DNA of 64,000 nucleotides. It comes from Deinococcus carri. Lineage in GTDB: Bacteria > Deinococcota > Deinococci > Deinococcales > Deinococcaceae. The notes under the pieces are model-generated. The model worked only from the letters and a program-made list of their open reading frames with translations, was not told the DNA's origin and did not search any database. Where the stretch lies: the NCBI RefSeq assembly GCF_039545055.1, contig NZ_BAABRP010000002.1:1-64000 (forward strand). Reading direction: 5' to 3'. The first letter of the stretch is position 1. Every line of letters starts with the position of its first letter. Below are positions 25,147-36,916 of the stretch, in pieces. The position numbers were made by a program, and so were the translations under genes.

Positions 25147-25178
25147 ATCCTGCTGGAACCCTGTAAAGAACCTGTAAA
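25147..25178 (-). promoter_or_regulatory. TTTACA direct-repeat promoter of the C39 peptidase gene
   Basis: On the minus strand TTTACA occurs at 25178-25173 and 25167-25162 (11-base period). A CAGGAT -10-like box (25152-25147) follows 9 bases later, and the ATG is 5 bases beyond. The geometry matches the promoters of DUF305 and DUF3105. Confidence 0.6.
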
Positions 25179-25273
25179 AACGCCGCATCCGTGAACCGAA
25201 TCTTAAATCCAGGTTTACGGCCAGCGCAGGGGCAGACCTGGCCTGATGCCCAGTCACTGCACGTCCGTCGCCA

Positions 25274-26626
25274 TCAAGGGGTGGTGCGCGGCTCAACCTC
25301 TGGCCGGATGGCGTAGAGCGACAGCAGGGCGGATGTCACGTCCCGGAAGATGGGCGCGGCCAGCTGTGACCCCTGATACTCGCGTTTCGCGCCGCGCACC
25401 ATCACCGCCACGGTGAACAGGGGCCGGTCTGCCGGAACGAAGCCGCCGAAGGTGCTGGAGAACACCTCACTGCTGTACCGCCCGTTCACCGCCACCTGCG
25501 CCGTCCCGGTTTTCCCGCCCACGTGGTACCCGGGCAACTCGGCTTTGGTCTTGATGCCGTCATCGATCACGCCGTGCAGCATCTCCCGCAGGCTGGCGGC
25601 GGTCGCCTCGCTCAGCACGGTCCGACTGACCACGGGCGCACCCACAATCAGGCGGGGCGCCAGGTACCGCCCACTGTTCGCGATGACGTTGAACGCCGCC
25701 ACGAGTTGCAGGGTCGTGACCGTGAGGCCCTGACCGAACGACATGGTGGCCTGGGCGAGCGGATCCCAGTCTTCCGGGTCCCGCAGCAGGCCGTCCCCGG
25801 CCGGTAGTCCCAGGCGCACGGGCTGCCCGAAGCCGTACGCGGTGAAGTAGCGGTGCAGGACCGTCGGCGGCACCCGCTCCACCAGCCGCGTCATGCCGAC
25901 GTTGCTGGAGTACCGCAGGATCTGACGCGTCTTTAACCGTCCTGGGTGGGGCACGATGTCGTTGATGGTGGCGCCCGCGTAGCGGCGCCACATCGGCGTG
26001 TCGTACGTCGTGTCCGGCGTGGTGCGGCCCTCGTTCAGCAGCGCCGCGACGGTCAGGGCCTTGACCACACTGCCCGGCTCGTACTCGTCCAACATGGCCC
26101 GGTTGCGCCAGCGGTCCGGTGCCGCCTTCTGCCAGGTAGTGGGGTCGAAGCCCGGCACCGACGCCACAGCCTTCAGGTTCCCCGTCCGGGTCTCCATCAC
26201 GATGGCCGACGCAAACTGGGCCTCGGTGCGCACGATGGCGTCCATCAGCACCTGTTCCACGGTCGCCTGCACGCGGGTGTCCAGCGTGAGGGTCAGCCGC
26301 TCGCCGCGCTCCAGCCGGTCATTGAAGCCGCGCTCGATGCCTTCCAGACCGCCCGACGCACCCACGAACCCCACCACCTGCGCCGCGAGCGGCCCATGGG
26401 GGTACTGGCGCTGTTGCAGGGGACCACTGGCCAGGATCTGGCCGTCGGCGCTCAGGAGCCGCCCCCGAACGGCGGGGGTCGCCCGTGACGGGGCAGGGAG
26501 GGGAGGCGTGGTCAGTTTGGCCAGCGCCACCGCGAGGGACGCGAAGGCCATCAGGGCAAGAAACGCGATGATGCTCGCCCGGCGGGCCAGCTGATAATCA
26601 CTGGCACGGAAAAATGGATGTCGCAC
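25274..26626 (-). CDS. Penicillin-binding protein 2 / FtsI-type transpeptidase
   Basis: A 450-residue class B PBP, anchored by one N-terminal helix (about 17-40). A short dimerisation-type domain precedes the transpeptidase domain. All three active-site motifs are present: EPGSVVKAL (Ser of SxxK), SSN in ILRYSSNVGM, and KTGTAQ. It forms peptide cross-links in septal or elongation peptidoglycan. It is shorter than most chromosomal FtsI proteins and lacks PASTA domains. The start is a GTG at 26626; the small membrane gene just upstream reads the same way and ends 45 bases before it. A second copy on an accessory replicon could give altered beta-lactam or envelope-stress behaviour (inference). 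Confidence 0.88.
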   Translation of the reverse strand: MRHPFFRASDYQLARRASIIAFLALMAFASLAVALAKLTTPPLPAPSRATPAVRGRLLSADGQILASGPLQQRQYPHGPLAAQVVGFVGASGGLEGIERGFNDRLERGERLTLTLDTRVQATVEQVLMDAIVRTEAQFASAIVMETRTGNLKAVASVPGFDPTTWQKAAPDRWRNRAMLDEYEPGSVVKALTVAALLNEGRTTPDTTYDTPMWRRYAGATINDIVPHPGRLKTRQILRYSSNVGMTRLVERVPPTVLHRYFTAYGFGQPVRLGLPAGDGLLRDPEDWDPLAQATMSFGQGLTVTTLQLVAAFNVIANSGRYLAPRLIVGAPVVSRTVLSEATAASLREMLHGVIDDGIKTKAELPGYHVGGKTGTAQVAVNGRYSSEVFSSTFGGFVPADRPLFTVAVMVRGAKREYQGSQLAAPIFRDVTSALLSLYAIRPEVEPRTTP

Positions 26627-26671
26627 AGCGGGGGATATCTTTCTCTCAGGGGCAGATGCGCGCCGCTGAAT

Positions 26672-26893
26672 TCAGGGCGACGAGGGGGGCGTGCTGTTCT
26701 GCCTGCCCGGCATGTCCTGTTGCGTCATTCCCGGCATGGGAGGCATCCCGGGGTTCATTGCTGGATTCCCGGTGAGGCCACGGTCAGACAAGGAACGGGC
26801 CAGCCAGGCGCTGCCCAGAATGACGGCCAGCACCAGCAGGGCGCCGAGCCAGAAGGTGGACCTCGATCGACGTGGGCGTGGAGGGGGGGTCAT
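26672..26893 (-). CDS. Small single-pass membrane protein
   Basis: A 73-residue protein beginning MTPPPRPRRSRSTFWLGALL, with one helix (about 13-30) and a Pro/Met/Gln-rich tail (GMPPMPGMTQQDMPG). GAGGAGGAC stands directly before the ATG. A TTG at 26995 keeps the frame open, but its codons overlap a TTGACA promoter element, so the shorter form is preferred. The Met-rich tail recalls copper-binding segments elsewhere in the window. Confidence 0.55.
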   Translation of the reverse strand: MTPPPRPRRSRSTFWLGALLVLAVILGSAWLARSLSDRGLTGNPAMNPGMPPMPGMTQQDMPGRQNSTPPSSP

Positions 26894-26966
26894 GTCCTCC
26901 TCGAGCGTGGGAGCGGCAGCGGGAAAAGAGAACGAGTCAGCATCTCGGGGAACCTCCCGGTGAAGC

Positions 26967-26995
26967 TTAAGAAGGCTCTGTTTACGTTGTGTCAA
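26967..26995 (-). promoter_or_regulatory. Possible sigma-A promoter for the small membrane protein and PBP2
   Basis: TTGACA (26995-26990) is followed by 17 bases and TCTTAA (26972-26967). The -35 is perfect and the -10 is weak. It lies about 75 bases before the ATG at 26893. Confidence 0.45.
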
Positions 26996-27039
26996 GGGCC
27001 TTGACCGGACCTGAACACCTCTTCCTTAGGGTGAAGAGC

Positions 27040-28626
27040 GTGCTTTACCGCCTGCCCTTCCCGGCCTGGCCGGCCCGCTTTCGCAACCTGCTGCGGCCCG
27101 GGTGGCTGGGGGACGTGCTGAGCGGCGCGGCGCTCGCCCTGCTGCTGTTTCTGCCCGCCGCCGCGGGCATTCTGGCCCCGCTGCCCCTCGCCGCACTGCA
27201 CCGCCGACTCGCGCGGAGCCCCAACAGCCGGATGGCGTTCCGACACGCGTTCACGTTCGCCCTGGCGTTCTTCGCCTTGCACCTCGCCTGGCTGCCCCTC
27301 AGCATGGCGGGCATTCTGGGTCCCCTCGGGGGTGCCCTTACCGTGCTGGTCCTGCCGGCGGCGGCCCTCACCTGGGCGGCCCCACTGGCCCTCACCCGCT
27401 GGGTGTTCGGTGCCCGCACGCTGCTGGCCCTGCCGTTCATGTGGGTGATCCTCGAAGCGCTGCGGGCCAAAGGGCCGCTCGCGTTTCCCTGGGGCGCGCC
27501 CGGGTACGCGCTCACGGATACGCCGCTCGCGCCACTCGCCTCCCTCGGGGGCGTGTCCCTCCTGACGCTGCTCGTGACGGTCACGGCGAGTGCCCTGGCC
27601 GCTCTGGGCAGCCGGAGACATCCCGGCGTCGTCCTGGCGCTGCTCGCTGTCTGGAGCGTCGCCCTTCTCTGGGGCTGGCGCGGCGCACCCGCCGTACCCC
27701 CACCCACCCGGACGGCGGTGCTGGTGCAGGGCGCCATTGATCCGAGGGTGAAGGCCCAGGGCCGCACTCTGGAGGAACTGAACGTCTACCTGGGCCTCAC
27801 CCGGCGCGCCCTGGGCCGTGGTCCGGCGGACCTGGTGGTGTGGCCGGAAACGGCCAGCCCCCTTCCGGCTTCTGACCCACGGGTGCTCGGTCCGCTGCGG
27901 AACCTCGGCGTCCCGGTCCTGCTCGGCGCGCCGGGAGACGTGCCTGGCCAGGCGCGCAACAGCGCGTACGGCGTTGACGGGCGAGTGACCGGCCGCCAGG
28001 ACAAGCGCGTCCTGGTGCCGTTCGGGGAGAGCCTCCCCTTCGCGAAGGCCCTCGGCTTCCTCTACACGCCCCTGCTCAGCCGCCTGGGGATGCCCGGGTA
28101 CATCAGCGCCACCCCCGGGAGGGCGCTGAACGTGCTGCCTCTGCGGGACCTGCGGGCAGGCGTCAGCATCTGTTACGAGTCGGTCTTCCCGGCACTCAGC
28201 CGCCAGACGGTTCGGGCAGGCGCGAATCTGCTGGTCGTGATGTCCAACGACGCCTGGTTCGGGCGCGGGCCGGGTGCAGAGCAGCACTTCCGGCTGGGCC
28301 GCCTGCGCGCCATCGAGACGGGCCGCTACCTGCTGCGCGCCGGGAACGACGGGGTGAGCGCCGTCGTGGACCCCTGGGGCCGCGTCGTGTTCCGGGCGCC
28401 CCGGGGAGAACGCGCCGCGTACCGCGCCCCCTTCGGCGTGGCGTCCACCCTCACGCCCTTTGTGCGGTACGGCGACTGGACCCTGGCAGGGAGCGTCGTC
28501 TTTTTGCTGGCCCTCCTCCACGGACGCTTTCGGGGAATGAAGAAGCTGGAGGTGCCAGGGCCGTGGCTGATCGGCGGGGAGGATCATGCCCTGGGGCGAG
28601 CCGACCATGCGGAGGACCGGTACTGA
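27040..28626 (+). CDS. lnt: Apolipoprotein N-acyltransferase
   Basis: A protein of about 528 residues with six or more N-terminal membrane helices, then a nitrilase-like periplasmic domain. The catalytic triad is visible: Glu in VVWPETAS, Lys in RQDKRVLVPFGES and Cys in VSICYESVFP. Lnt adds the third acyl chain to the N-terminal Cys of lipoproteins. The GTG at 27040 is chosen because TAGGGT lies 7 bases before it (leaderless layout); GTGs at 27031 and 26989 also fit. Its stop overlaps the next start (TGATG). With lgt at 51337 the window encodes two of the three lipoprotein-processing steps. Confidence 0.9.
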   Translation: MLYRLPFPAWPARFRNLLRPGWLGDVLSGAALALLLFLPAAAGILAPLPLAALHRRLARSPNSRMAFRHAFTFALAFFALHLAWLPLSMAGILGPLGGALTVLVLPAAALTWAAPLALTRWVFGARTLLALPFMWVILEALRAKGPLAFPWGAPGYALTDTPLAPLASLGGVSLLTLLVTVTASALAALGSRRHPGVVLALLAVWSVALLWGWRGAPAVPPPTRTAVLVQGAIDPRVKAQGRTLEELNVYLGLTRRALGRGPADLVVWPETASPLPASDPRVLGPLRNLGVPVLLGAPGDVPGQARNSAYGVDGRVTGRQDKRVLVPFGESLPFAKALGFLYTPLLSRLGMPGYISATPGRALNVLPLRDLRAGVSICYESVFPALSRQTVRAGANLLVVMSNDAWFGRGPGAEQHFRLGRLRAIETGRYLLRAGNDGVSAVVDPWGRVVFRAPRGERAAYRAPFGVASTLTPFVRYGDWTLAGSVVFLLALLHGRFRGMKKLEVPGPWLIGGEDHALGRADHAEDRY

Positions 28627-29804
28627 TGCCTGGAGGCAGCACAGACGTGAGAAACGGAGCCTCAAACCTCGCGGACGGGTGGGGACCGTGCAACACCTTC
28701 GCTCCCGGCTTGCCCCGACCCGCGGGCGCACCCGCATCAGGGGTCGCCGTCAAGAGTGACATCGTCGTCATCGGGGCCGGGCAGGCGGGCCTCTCTTCGG
28801 CCTACCACCTCAAGAAGCGCGGGATCGCACCTGGCCGGGGCTTCGTGATGCTCGATCAGTCGCCGGAGCCCGGTGGTGCCTGGCAGTTCCGCTGGCCCAC
28901 GCTCACCCTGAGTACCGTCAACTGCGGCCATGACCTGTCTGGGATGCGCTTTTCCGAAGCGGTCGATATGGGTGCCGCGCAGGTGCAGGCCAGGGTCGCG
29001 GTGCCGCAGTATTTCGCGGCCTACGAGAAGGCCTTTGGCCTCCCGGTCTACCGGCCCGTCCGGATGACGGTCGTGTCTGGTCGCGGCGAACACCTGAGAT
29101 CGAAACGGACCGGGGCGACCTGTCGGCCCGCAGAAGCATCAACGCCACAGGAACATGGGAAAGCCCGTGGCCGTTCCCGGCGCGGACCGATTTCAGGGCA
29201 GGCAACTGCACACCAGGGATGACCGACGGCCCAGGAGTTTGCTGGGCAGCACGTGATCATCGTGGGTGGCGGGATGTCCGCGCTCCAGCTGCTCGACGAG
29301 ACTTCGCGCGTCATCACGACGACCTGGGTCACGCGGAGAACCCGAGTTCCGCGTGGGTTCCTTGATAGAGGACGCGGGCCGGGCGGCGGTGGCGCTGGTC
29401 GAAGACCGGGTGCGCCGCGGCTTGCCACCTCAGTCGGTCGTTTCCGTCACTGGATTGCCCATCACACCGGCGGTGGAGGCCATGCAGGCCCGGGCGTGCT
29501 GAACCGGCGGCCTATGTTTAGTGAAATCACTGAGGATGGCGTTCGCTGGCTGGCCTGCAGCGCGCTACAGGCCGGAGTCAGCCTCTGGTGCACCGGCTTT
29601 CGCAGTTCCCTCGATCATCTGGCACCACTGATGCTGCGTGGACCCGGTGGCAGGATCACCATGACCGGCCGACTGGTCACACAGGTGACGAAGGATCCCA
29701 GGGTACATCTGGTCGGCTCCAGCCCCTCGGCGTCCACCACTGGGGCAAATCGTGCCAGCGCGGCCGCGACCAGCGAGTTGATGGCCTATCTCGGGTTGAC
29801 GTGA
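28626..29804 (+). pseudogene. Decayed flavin-dependent monooxygenase / NAD(P)-binding oxidoreductase
   Basis: Fragments in shifting frames together spell a flavin monooxygenase. They include an FAD-binding VVIGAGQAGLSSAYHLKKRG, then WPTLTLS, a second nucleotide-binding HVIIVGGGMSALQLLDE, then FRVGSLIEDAGRAAVAL, and finally CTGFRSSLDHLAPLMLRGPG and VHLVGSSPS. At least four frame changes are needed (near 29090, 29235, 29335 and 29490), so it cannot be expressed as one protein. The first ATG overlaps the stop of lnt. Confidence 0.8.
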
Positions 29805-30260
29805 GCTTCCAGCAAGACAAAGCCAGCATGGGAAATGTCCGGCTGAACAGCCGAGTGTGAACGGCGCGCCACAAGCAGCATGCTGGCCTAATGCCACGGT
29901 GCAGATGGGAAGGACAAACTGCAGGGGGCACAACGTGACCGGTGGGAGCAGCGACAACGCACACCTCCCGGGTTGGAGCTCCAGCAGAACAACGCCTGCC
30001 AGTGCCGATGGTGCTGACAGGCCTGCCTCGGCGTGGAGAAAGGCCGGAGAGAGTGGCAGTCGAGGGGGACGCGCTTGACCTGCCTTAAAGAGCAGCCAGC
30101 CCCGCGTGCTGGACAGGCATCAACCAAGTGACCGGCTGACAGCTTTCAGTGCACGTCCGATTGCCTCCCAACCCGGGTGTCCTCAGGCAGGAAACGTCCC
30201 CGGGGGCGCTGCGCTGGGGTGCTGCTGAGGTTCCAACTCCTACAATTCCGAGTGGATTGG
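29805..30260. other. Gap after the oxidoreductase pseudogene
   Basis: In these 456 bases between the decayed gene and the iron-operon promoter no frame looks coding in either direction, and no clear hairpin or repeat was found. It may be further eroded sequence. Confidence 0.4.
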
Positions 30261-30290
30261 TTGACTTTAGGAGGGATCGCTTCATAGAGT
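30261..30290 (+). promoter_or_regulatory. Leaderless promoter of the iron-uptake operon
   Basis: TTGACT (30261-30266), an 18-base spacer and TAGAGT (30285-30290) precede the ATG at 30298 by 7 bases. This is one of the clearest -35/-10 pairs in the window. No Fur-like dyad was recognised. Confidence 0.65.
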
Positions 30291-30297
30291 GCGGGCC

Positions 30298-31290
30298 ATG
30301 ATCCGCCGTGCCTCTGTTGCGCTCCTCGGCCTCACCCTCACGACCGGCGCGCTCGCCGTCCCGAAAGATCCCGTCAAGTTCGCGGTGACCCTGGAGCAGA
30401 TGCGTGGCCACTACGACGCCAGCCTCCTGAACTATCGCAACGGTGACCTCATGATGGCGGCCAAGCATGCCAAGCATCCCGCGAACGAGCTGTATGCTGC
30501 CGTCCAGAACGACCTCACGCCTGCCCTGCGGCATAAGTTCCTGGCGGATTACGCCCGCATCGACCAGACCCTGGCCGCGAAGAAACCCTACGCGGAGTAC
30601 CAGAAGGTGATGAATGGCTTCTACGCTGACGTGGACGCGGCGCTCGCCACCCTCGGCGCCACGCGCAACGACCCGAAGTTTGCGGCGCAGGTGATCGCCC
30701 AGATTCTGGAAAACGCCGAGCAAGAGTACGAGGAAGGTGTGCAGAGCGGTAAGGTCACGAACCTCGCCGAGTACCAGGACGCCATCTACTACGTGGCCCG
30801 TGCGCGGGGATGGTTCGACAAGAACGCGAAGAACTTCCCCCAGCACCAGCGGGACGGAACGGCCACGGCGCTGCATGACGCCGCCACCGTCATTGCCCGC
30901 AAGGGTGACATCAAGGCTCTGGAAAAGGCTATTGACCAGGCCAAGGAGGAACTCGCGGAAATCAGCGGCGTGCAGCAGGCTCCCAAAAGCAGCAACGCGG
31001 CGTACTTCGCCAACATCGACCGTCTGCTCAACGCTGCGAAAGCGCACTACGCAGGCGGCATGAGTGACGATGCCGAGGAAGCCCTGATCGACGCGTACCT
31101 CGAGAACTTCGAGTATCTGGAAAGCCCTCTGGCGAAGAAGGACAAAGCCCTGGAAACGAAGCTCGAGAAGACCCTGCGCGAGGATCTGCGCGCTCTCTTG
31201 AAGAGCAAGCCCAGCGCGCAAACGTTCAACGCGGCGGTGGACGCTGCCGTGGCGGACCTGAAGAAGGCCCGCGCGTTGCTGGGAGAGTAA
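30298..31290 (+). CDS. Exported iron-uptake accessory protein (FTR1-associated)
   Basis: A 330-residue protein with a signal peptide (MIRRASVALLGLTLTTGALA). It is helical and rich in Lys, Glu and Ala. Its last 90 residues (AHYAGGMSDDAEEALIDAYL, NFEYLESPL) resemble the periplasmic N-terminal domain of the FTR1 protein encoded next (AHDLVARSLREYAAG, HFEYAEPPL), so the two carry related four-helix domains. Such domains are thought to bind iron before permeation. The next gene starts 3 bases after its stop. It probably hands Fe to the permease. Confidence 0.7.
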   Translation: MIRRASVALLGLTLTTGALAVPKDPVKFAVTLEQMRGHYDASLLNYRNGDLMMAAKHAKHPANELYAAVQNDLTPALRHKFLADYARIDQTLAAKKPYAEYQKVMNGFYADVDAALATLGATRNDPKFAAQVIAQILENAEQEYEEGVQSGKVTNLAEYQDAIYYVARARGWFDKNAKNFPQHQRDGTATALHDAATVIARKGDIKALEKAIDQAKEELAEISGVQQAPKSSNAAYFANIDRLLNAAKAHYAGGMSDDAEEALIDAYLENFEYLESPLAKKDKALETKLEKTLREDLRALLKSKPSAQTFNAAVDAAVADLKKARALLGE

Positions 31291-31293
31291 GGT

Positions 31294-32493
31294 ATGAGGC
31301 GCTTCCTCGTCCTGCTGCTGGCCCTGCTGGGCGTGGCCTTGGCTGCGCCCGGTCAGGTGGACGTGACCGCAGAACTCCGCACGGCGCACGACCTCGTGGC
31401 CCGCAGCCTGCGCGAGTACGCGGCGGGCAAGAGTGGGGACGCCTTCAGGACGGCCCGCGCGGCCTACCTCGATCACTTCGAGTATGCCGAGCCGCCCCTG
31501 CGCGTCCTGAACCCCGACCTGATCCTGGAGATGGAGTACCGCTTCGCCGACCTGCGCAACGGGATGAAGAGCGATGCGAGCCTGAGTGAGCTGCGCGCCG
31601 TCGCGGGGGACATCGACGACAGCCTGCGCAAGGCCGAGAGCATCGTGAACGGCACCGGCGTCCTGGCACCCACCCTCGCGGCCACGGGCGGCTTCACCAT
31701 CCTGTTCCGCGAGGGCCTGGAGGCGGCGCTGCTGATGGGGGCGATCCTCGCCTACCTCGCCAGCACCCGCAATGACCGCCTGAGGGGGGGCGTGTGGTGG
31801 GGCGCGGGCGCGGCGCTCGTCGCCACCGCCGTCACGTGGTTCGCTGCGACGTTCCTGCTGTCCATCGCGCCCGTGTCGCGCGAACTGATCAGCGCGATCA
31901 CCAGCGTCATCGCGGTGGTGATCCTGTTCTCGCTGTCGTTCTGGATGCTTCAGCAGGGGGACCGCAAGCGCAGCGCGGAGTTCATGCGGGCGCGCGTGTC
32001 GCAGGCCGTGCAGAGCGGCAGCCTGGGGGCCGTCGCCCTCGTGACCTTCACCACCATCTACCGGGAAGGCTTCGAGACGGTCCTGTTCTACCAGGCGCTC
32101 GCGGTCGCCAGCGGCCCGGTCCTGGGGTACATGTACCTCGGCATCGCCCTCGCGGCCCTGGCCCTCGTAGCCGTGTTCGCGGTGATCTTCCGCCTGGGGA
32201 GGCGCTTGCCCACCCAGCGCCTCTTCCCGGTCCTGGTGACGGTGACAGCGCTCTTTGCGATCGCCTTCGTGGGGAACGGGGTGCGTGCCTTCCAGGAGGC
32301 GGGCTGGCTGCCCGTCACCAACCTGTACGGGAAGGTCCCGGCGCTCGACCCCAACGTCGCGGCACTCACCGGCTTGCACCCCACCGTCGAGACGCTGGCG
32401 GCGCAACTGCTGCTGGTCCTGGTGTACGTCGTGGGGTTCGTTTTGTTCCGCTTGCGGGGGCAGCGCCGCCCGGAGCGGGAGGCACACACGTGA
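31294..32493 (+). CDS. FTR1 family iron permease
   Basis: A 399-residue protein with a signal segment, an extracytoplasmic helical domain (about 18-120) and about seven membrane helices. It carries the two iron-passage motifs REGLE (FREGLEAALL) and REGFE (YREGFETVLF), the hallmark of FTR1/EfeU channels that move ferric iron across the membrane. It lies 3 bases after the accessory protein gene, and the hydantoinase-like gene follows at once, so all belong to one operon. No ferroxidase or EfeB is present here. Confidence 0.88.
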   Translation: MRRFLVLLLALLGVALAAPGQVDVTAELRTAHDLVARSLREYAAGKSGDAFRTARAAYLDHFEYAEPPLRVLNPDLILEMEYRFADLRNGMKSDASLSELRAVAGDIDDSLRKAESIVNGTGVLAPTLAATGGFTILFREGLEAALLMGAILAYLASTRNDRLRGGVWWGAGAALVATAVTWFAATFLLSIAPVSRELISAITSVIAVVILFSLSFWMLQQGDRKRSAEFMRARVSQAVQSGSLGAVALVTFTTIYREGFETVLFYQALAVASGPVLGYMYLGIALAALALVAVFAVIFRLGRRLPTQRLFPVLVTVTALFAIAFVGNGVRAFQEAGWLPVTNLYGKVPALDPNVAALTGLHPTVETLAAQLLLVLVYVVGFVLFRLRGQRRPEREAHT

Positions 32494-32517
32494 GCGGTGC
32501 GCATCGGAGGCACCCTC

Positions 32518-34599
<2,082 letters not shown>

Positions 34600-34646
34600 G
34601 CGCGGCGCCCGGGACGGCCATGCCCCCAAAAAGGAGACCCAACCGA

Positions 34647-35084
34647 ATGCTGTACCGCCGTCAACGTAACCTGTCCCCCCTGCTCGTGATCGTCGCCGTC
34701 CTCGTGGGGCTGGCGCTGGGCTTCCTCGCCGGGCGTGCGACCGCCCCCGCGCCAACCCTGGCAAGCCTCGTCGCGCCCGGTGTGGAACACGCCCGCAAGG
34801 CTTCGGGCGCGCTGGAAATCGTTCCTCTGGAGTACACGCGCGCACAGCAGGGCAACGCGGACAGTTATGACGCGGCCCTCAGCGCCGCCCGGCAGGCACA
34901 GACAGAACTCCAGGCGGCAACACTGTTGAGCCAGGTGAACCCCGGTGGGTTCCGCGAAGCGCAGAACGCGCTGGCGGCCCTGATGAGCGCAGTGGAGACG
35001 AAAGGTCCCGCCAATGTCGTTCAGGCGGACGTGACACGTGCGCAGGTCGCGCTGCGGGACCTTCAGCCCATCGGCACGCCCTGA
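34647..35084 (+). CDS. Membrane-anchored helical protein of the iron operon
   Basis: A protein of about 145 residues with a basic N-terminus, one transmembrane helix (about 10-32, LLVIVAVLVGLALGFLAG) and an extracytoplasmic Ala/Gln-rich helical domain that ends ALRDLQPIG. AAGGAG lies about 12 bases before the ATG at 34647; an ATG at 34620 is also possible. It follows the HyuA-like gene by about 47 bases. No family recognised. Confidence 0.6.
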   Translation: MLYRRQRNLSPLLVIVAVLVGLALGFLAGRATAPAPTLASLVAPGVEHARKASGALEIVPLEYTRAQQGNADSYDAALSAARQAQTELQAATLLSQVNPGGFREAQNALAALMSAVETKGPANVVQADVTRAQVALRDLQPIGTP

Positions 35085-35127
35085 CGCCAACCGTCTGGAA
35101 CAGGCTCCAGTGGACGCAGGAGATCCC

Positions 35128-35784
35128 ATGACCCCTACCTCTGCCCGAGAGCGCCTGCTGGAGGCCGCCCGCACCCTGTTCTCCACCCGCGGCGTCCACA
35201 AGGTCTCCATGGACGACATCGTCCGGCAGAGCGGGAGCACCAAGGTCACCCTCTACCGGCACTACCGCAGCAAGGACGACCTGCTCCTCGCCGTCCTGCG
35301 GCGGGAGGCGCAGGACTTCCTCCAGGAGCTTGAGGACAACGTCACGCGCCTGGAACCCCGCCCCGAACGGCAACTGCTGGCCGTGTTCGACGCGCTCGCC
35401 GGGTGGTTCGCGCGCCCCACGTTCCGGGGCTGCCTGCTGACCAACATCGTCACCGAACTGGCCGCACCTGACCATCCGGCGGTCCAGTTGCTTCAGGATC
35501 ACCAGCGGCGCGTGCGCGCGTACCTGGCCGTTCTGGCGCGGCAGGCCAGCCAGCCCGACCCTGACGGACTCGCCGCCGAGTTGCACCTCGTTCTGGAGGG
35601 CACCACGCTGCTGGCCGGGGTCGGGCAGGAACGGGACGCCCTTCCGCGGGCGAAAGCGCTCGCCCAGCATCTGGTGGCGTCCTCACCTCAAGACTTCCGT
35701 GAGGCTGATCGTGCAGGCCCAGCGTGCCCGCAACGTGAAGATGGAGCGATATCCGCCGCTGAACGACCGCGTACCCCCACCTGA
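35128..35784 (+). CDS. TetR/AcrR family transcriptional regulator
   Basis: A 218-residue regulator with a typical N-terminal helix-turn-helix (about 6-52: RERLLEAARTLFSTRG, SMDDIVRQSGSTKVTLYRHY) and an all-helical ligand domain (about 60-190). GGAGA lies 5 bases before the ATG. The last 25 residues (after SSPQDFR) are Pro/Arg-rich and may result from a lost stop. It is the last gene of the iron operon and may repress it; the ligand is unknown. Confidence 0.82.
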   Translation: MTPTSARERLLEAARTLFSTRGVHKVSMDDIVRQSGSTKVTLYRHYRSKDDLLLAVLRREAQDFLQELEDNVTRLEPRPERQLLAVFDALAGWFARPTFRGCLLTNIVTELAAPDHPAVQLLQDHQRRVRAYLAVLARQASQPDPDGLAAELHLVLEGTTLLAGVGQERDALPRAKALAQHLVASSPQDFREADRAGPACPQREDGAISAAERPRTPT

Positions 35785-35847
35785 GGGCAGGATGTGCAGG
35801 TCGGGGCTGCCGCGCCGAGTCTTCCTGTCCCAAGAACACCAGCACGT

Positions 35848-36895
35848 TCACCGTGATGGAGCCTCCAACACGGCTTTCACCCGACGGCCCGCGCAGTAGC
35901 GCCACCCCAGCATCAGGGCGCACAGGTCGTTGTCGAGCAGGATGGCGAGCCACACGCCCGGCAATCCCAGCCTAAGCCTCAGACCCAGCACGTATACGCT
36001 CACCGTCTGTACGCCCCAGATGCCCACCAGTGTCACTAGCATCCGCGTGCGGGTGGCCCCCCAGCCTGAAACGCGGCTGTGAGGGTGGTCACCACCCCCG
36101 TCGCGGGTTGCGTCAGCACATCGATGCCCAGGACAAGCACCATCAGGCCCACCACCCGCGGGTCGCCTGTGAAGAGCTGGGCCCCCCAGAAGGAAACCAG
36201 CTATGCCAGGAGCGCCAGCGCGGTCATCAGCAGTGAGGACGGCCGCAGCGAGGCCGCCACATACGCTCGCGCTGCCCCCTCGTCGTCCGCCCCGAGGCGC
36301 TACCCGACCCGCGCGGAAGTGGTCGCGTGCCCGCCACGGACGCGAACAGGGTGAAGTTGCCCGTGAGGGTGTGAGCGGCGTACACCTCCTGCCCAGGCGC
36401 AGGATCAACCCGAAGTACATGATTTGCCCCAGGCGCACCGCGAGGCGTTCGGCAGCGCTGGGTCCGCGAGCTTCACCATCCGCTCCCAGAGCAGCGCCGT
36501 GAGGACCAAGTGCACGGCGTTCATCCACACGCCCGCCGAGAGCACCGCCCAGGTGTCCCCGGCACCGCGCAGGATGCTGCCCACCGCGCGCCGCAGGCGT
36601 GGCCCCCAGCACGGTGAGCAGAGGTTCCGCCAGCACGAGCGATACCAGCCCGAGGGCGAGCGCGGCGAGCCACAACGCCTGCGCGCCCACCCGGGCCTGG
36701 TCGGGGCCGCGAGGAACACCGCAAAGAACACTTGCAGGAGGGCGTGGCTGACCCCGACGGCGGCGACAGCGGCAATGCCGAGGTGGGCAACGAAGAAGCT
36801 GTCGGCGAAGCTCACGGCACTTTGCAGCAGGTTCTCGGCGATGGTGGGCCAGGCAAGCGCGAGCAGGTCGCGGGTCGGAGAACCGGTTCACAGCT
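35848..36895 (-). pseudogene. Decayed MATE-family efflux transporter
   Basis: Read leftwards, pieces of a MATE transporter appear in several frames. From 36890 it reads RDLLALAWPTIAENLLQS then VSFADSFFVAHLGIAAVAAV, followed by GWGLFGAQALV-like and GAGDTWAVLSAGVWMNAVHL stretches. It ends with LGLPGVWLAILLDNDLCALM near 35920. Frame changes occur at least near 36720, 36590, 36420 and 36050, so no full-length protein can be made. MATE proteins export cationic drugs with Na+ or H+. Confidence 0.75.
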
Positions 36896-36916
36896 CGTTC
36901 CAGAGCATTCTGAGCA

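Noticed and set aside
26981..26990. Single TTTACG half-site near lnt as a sixth member of the TTTACA regulon
   Set aside because: There is no second repeat at an 11-base distance.
26992..28737. Long leftward frame opposite lnt
   Set aside because: Arg/Gly/Gln-rich shadow of a gene with an intact catalytic triad.
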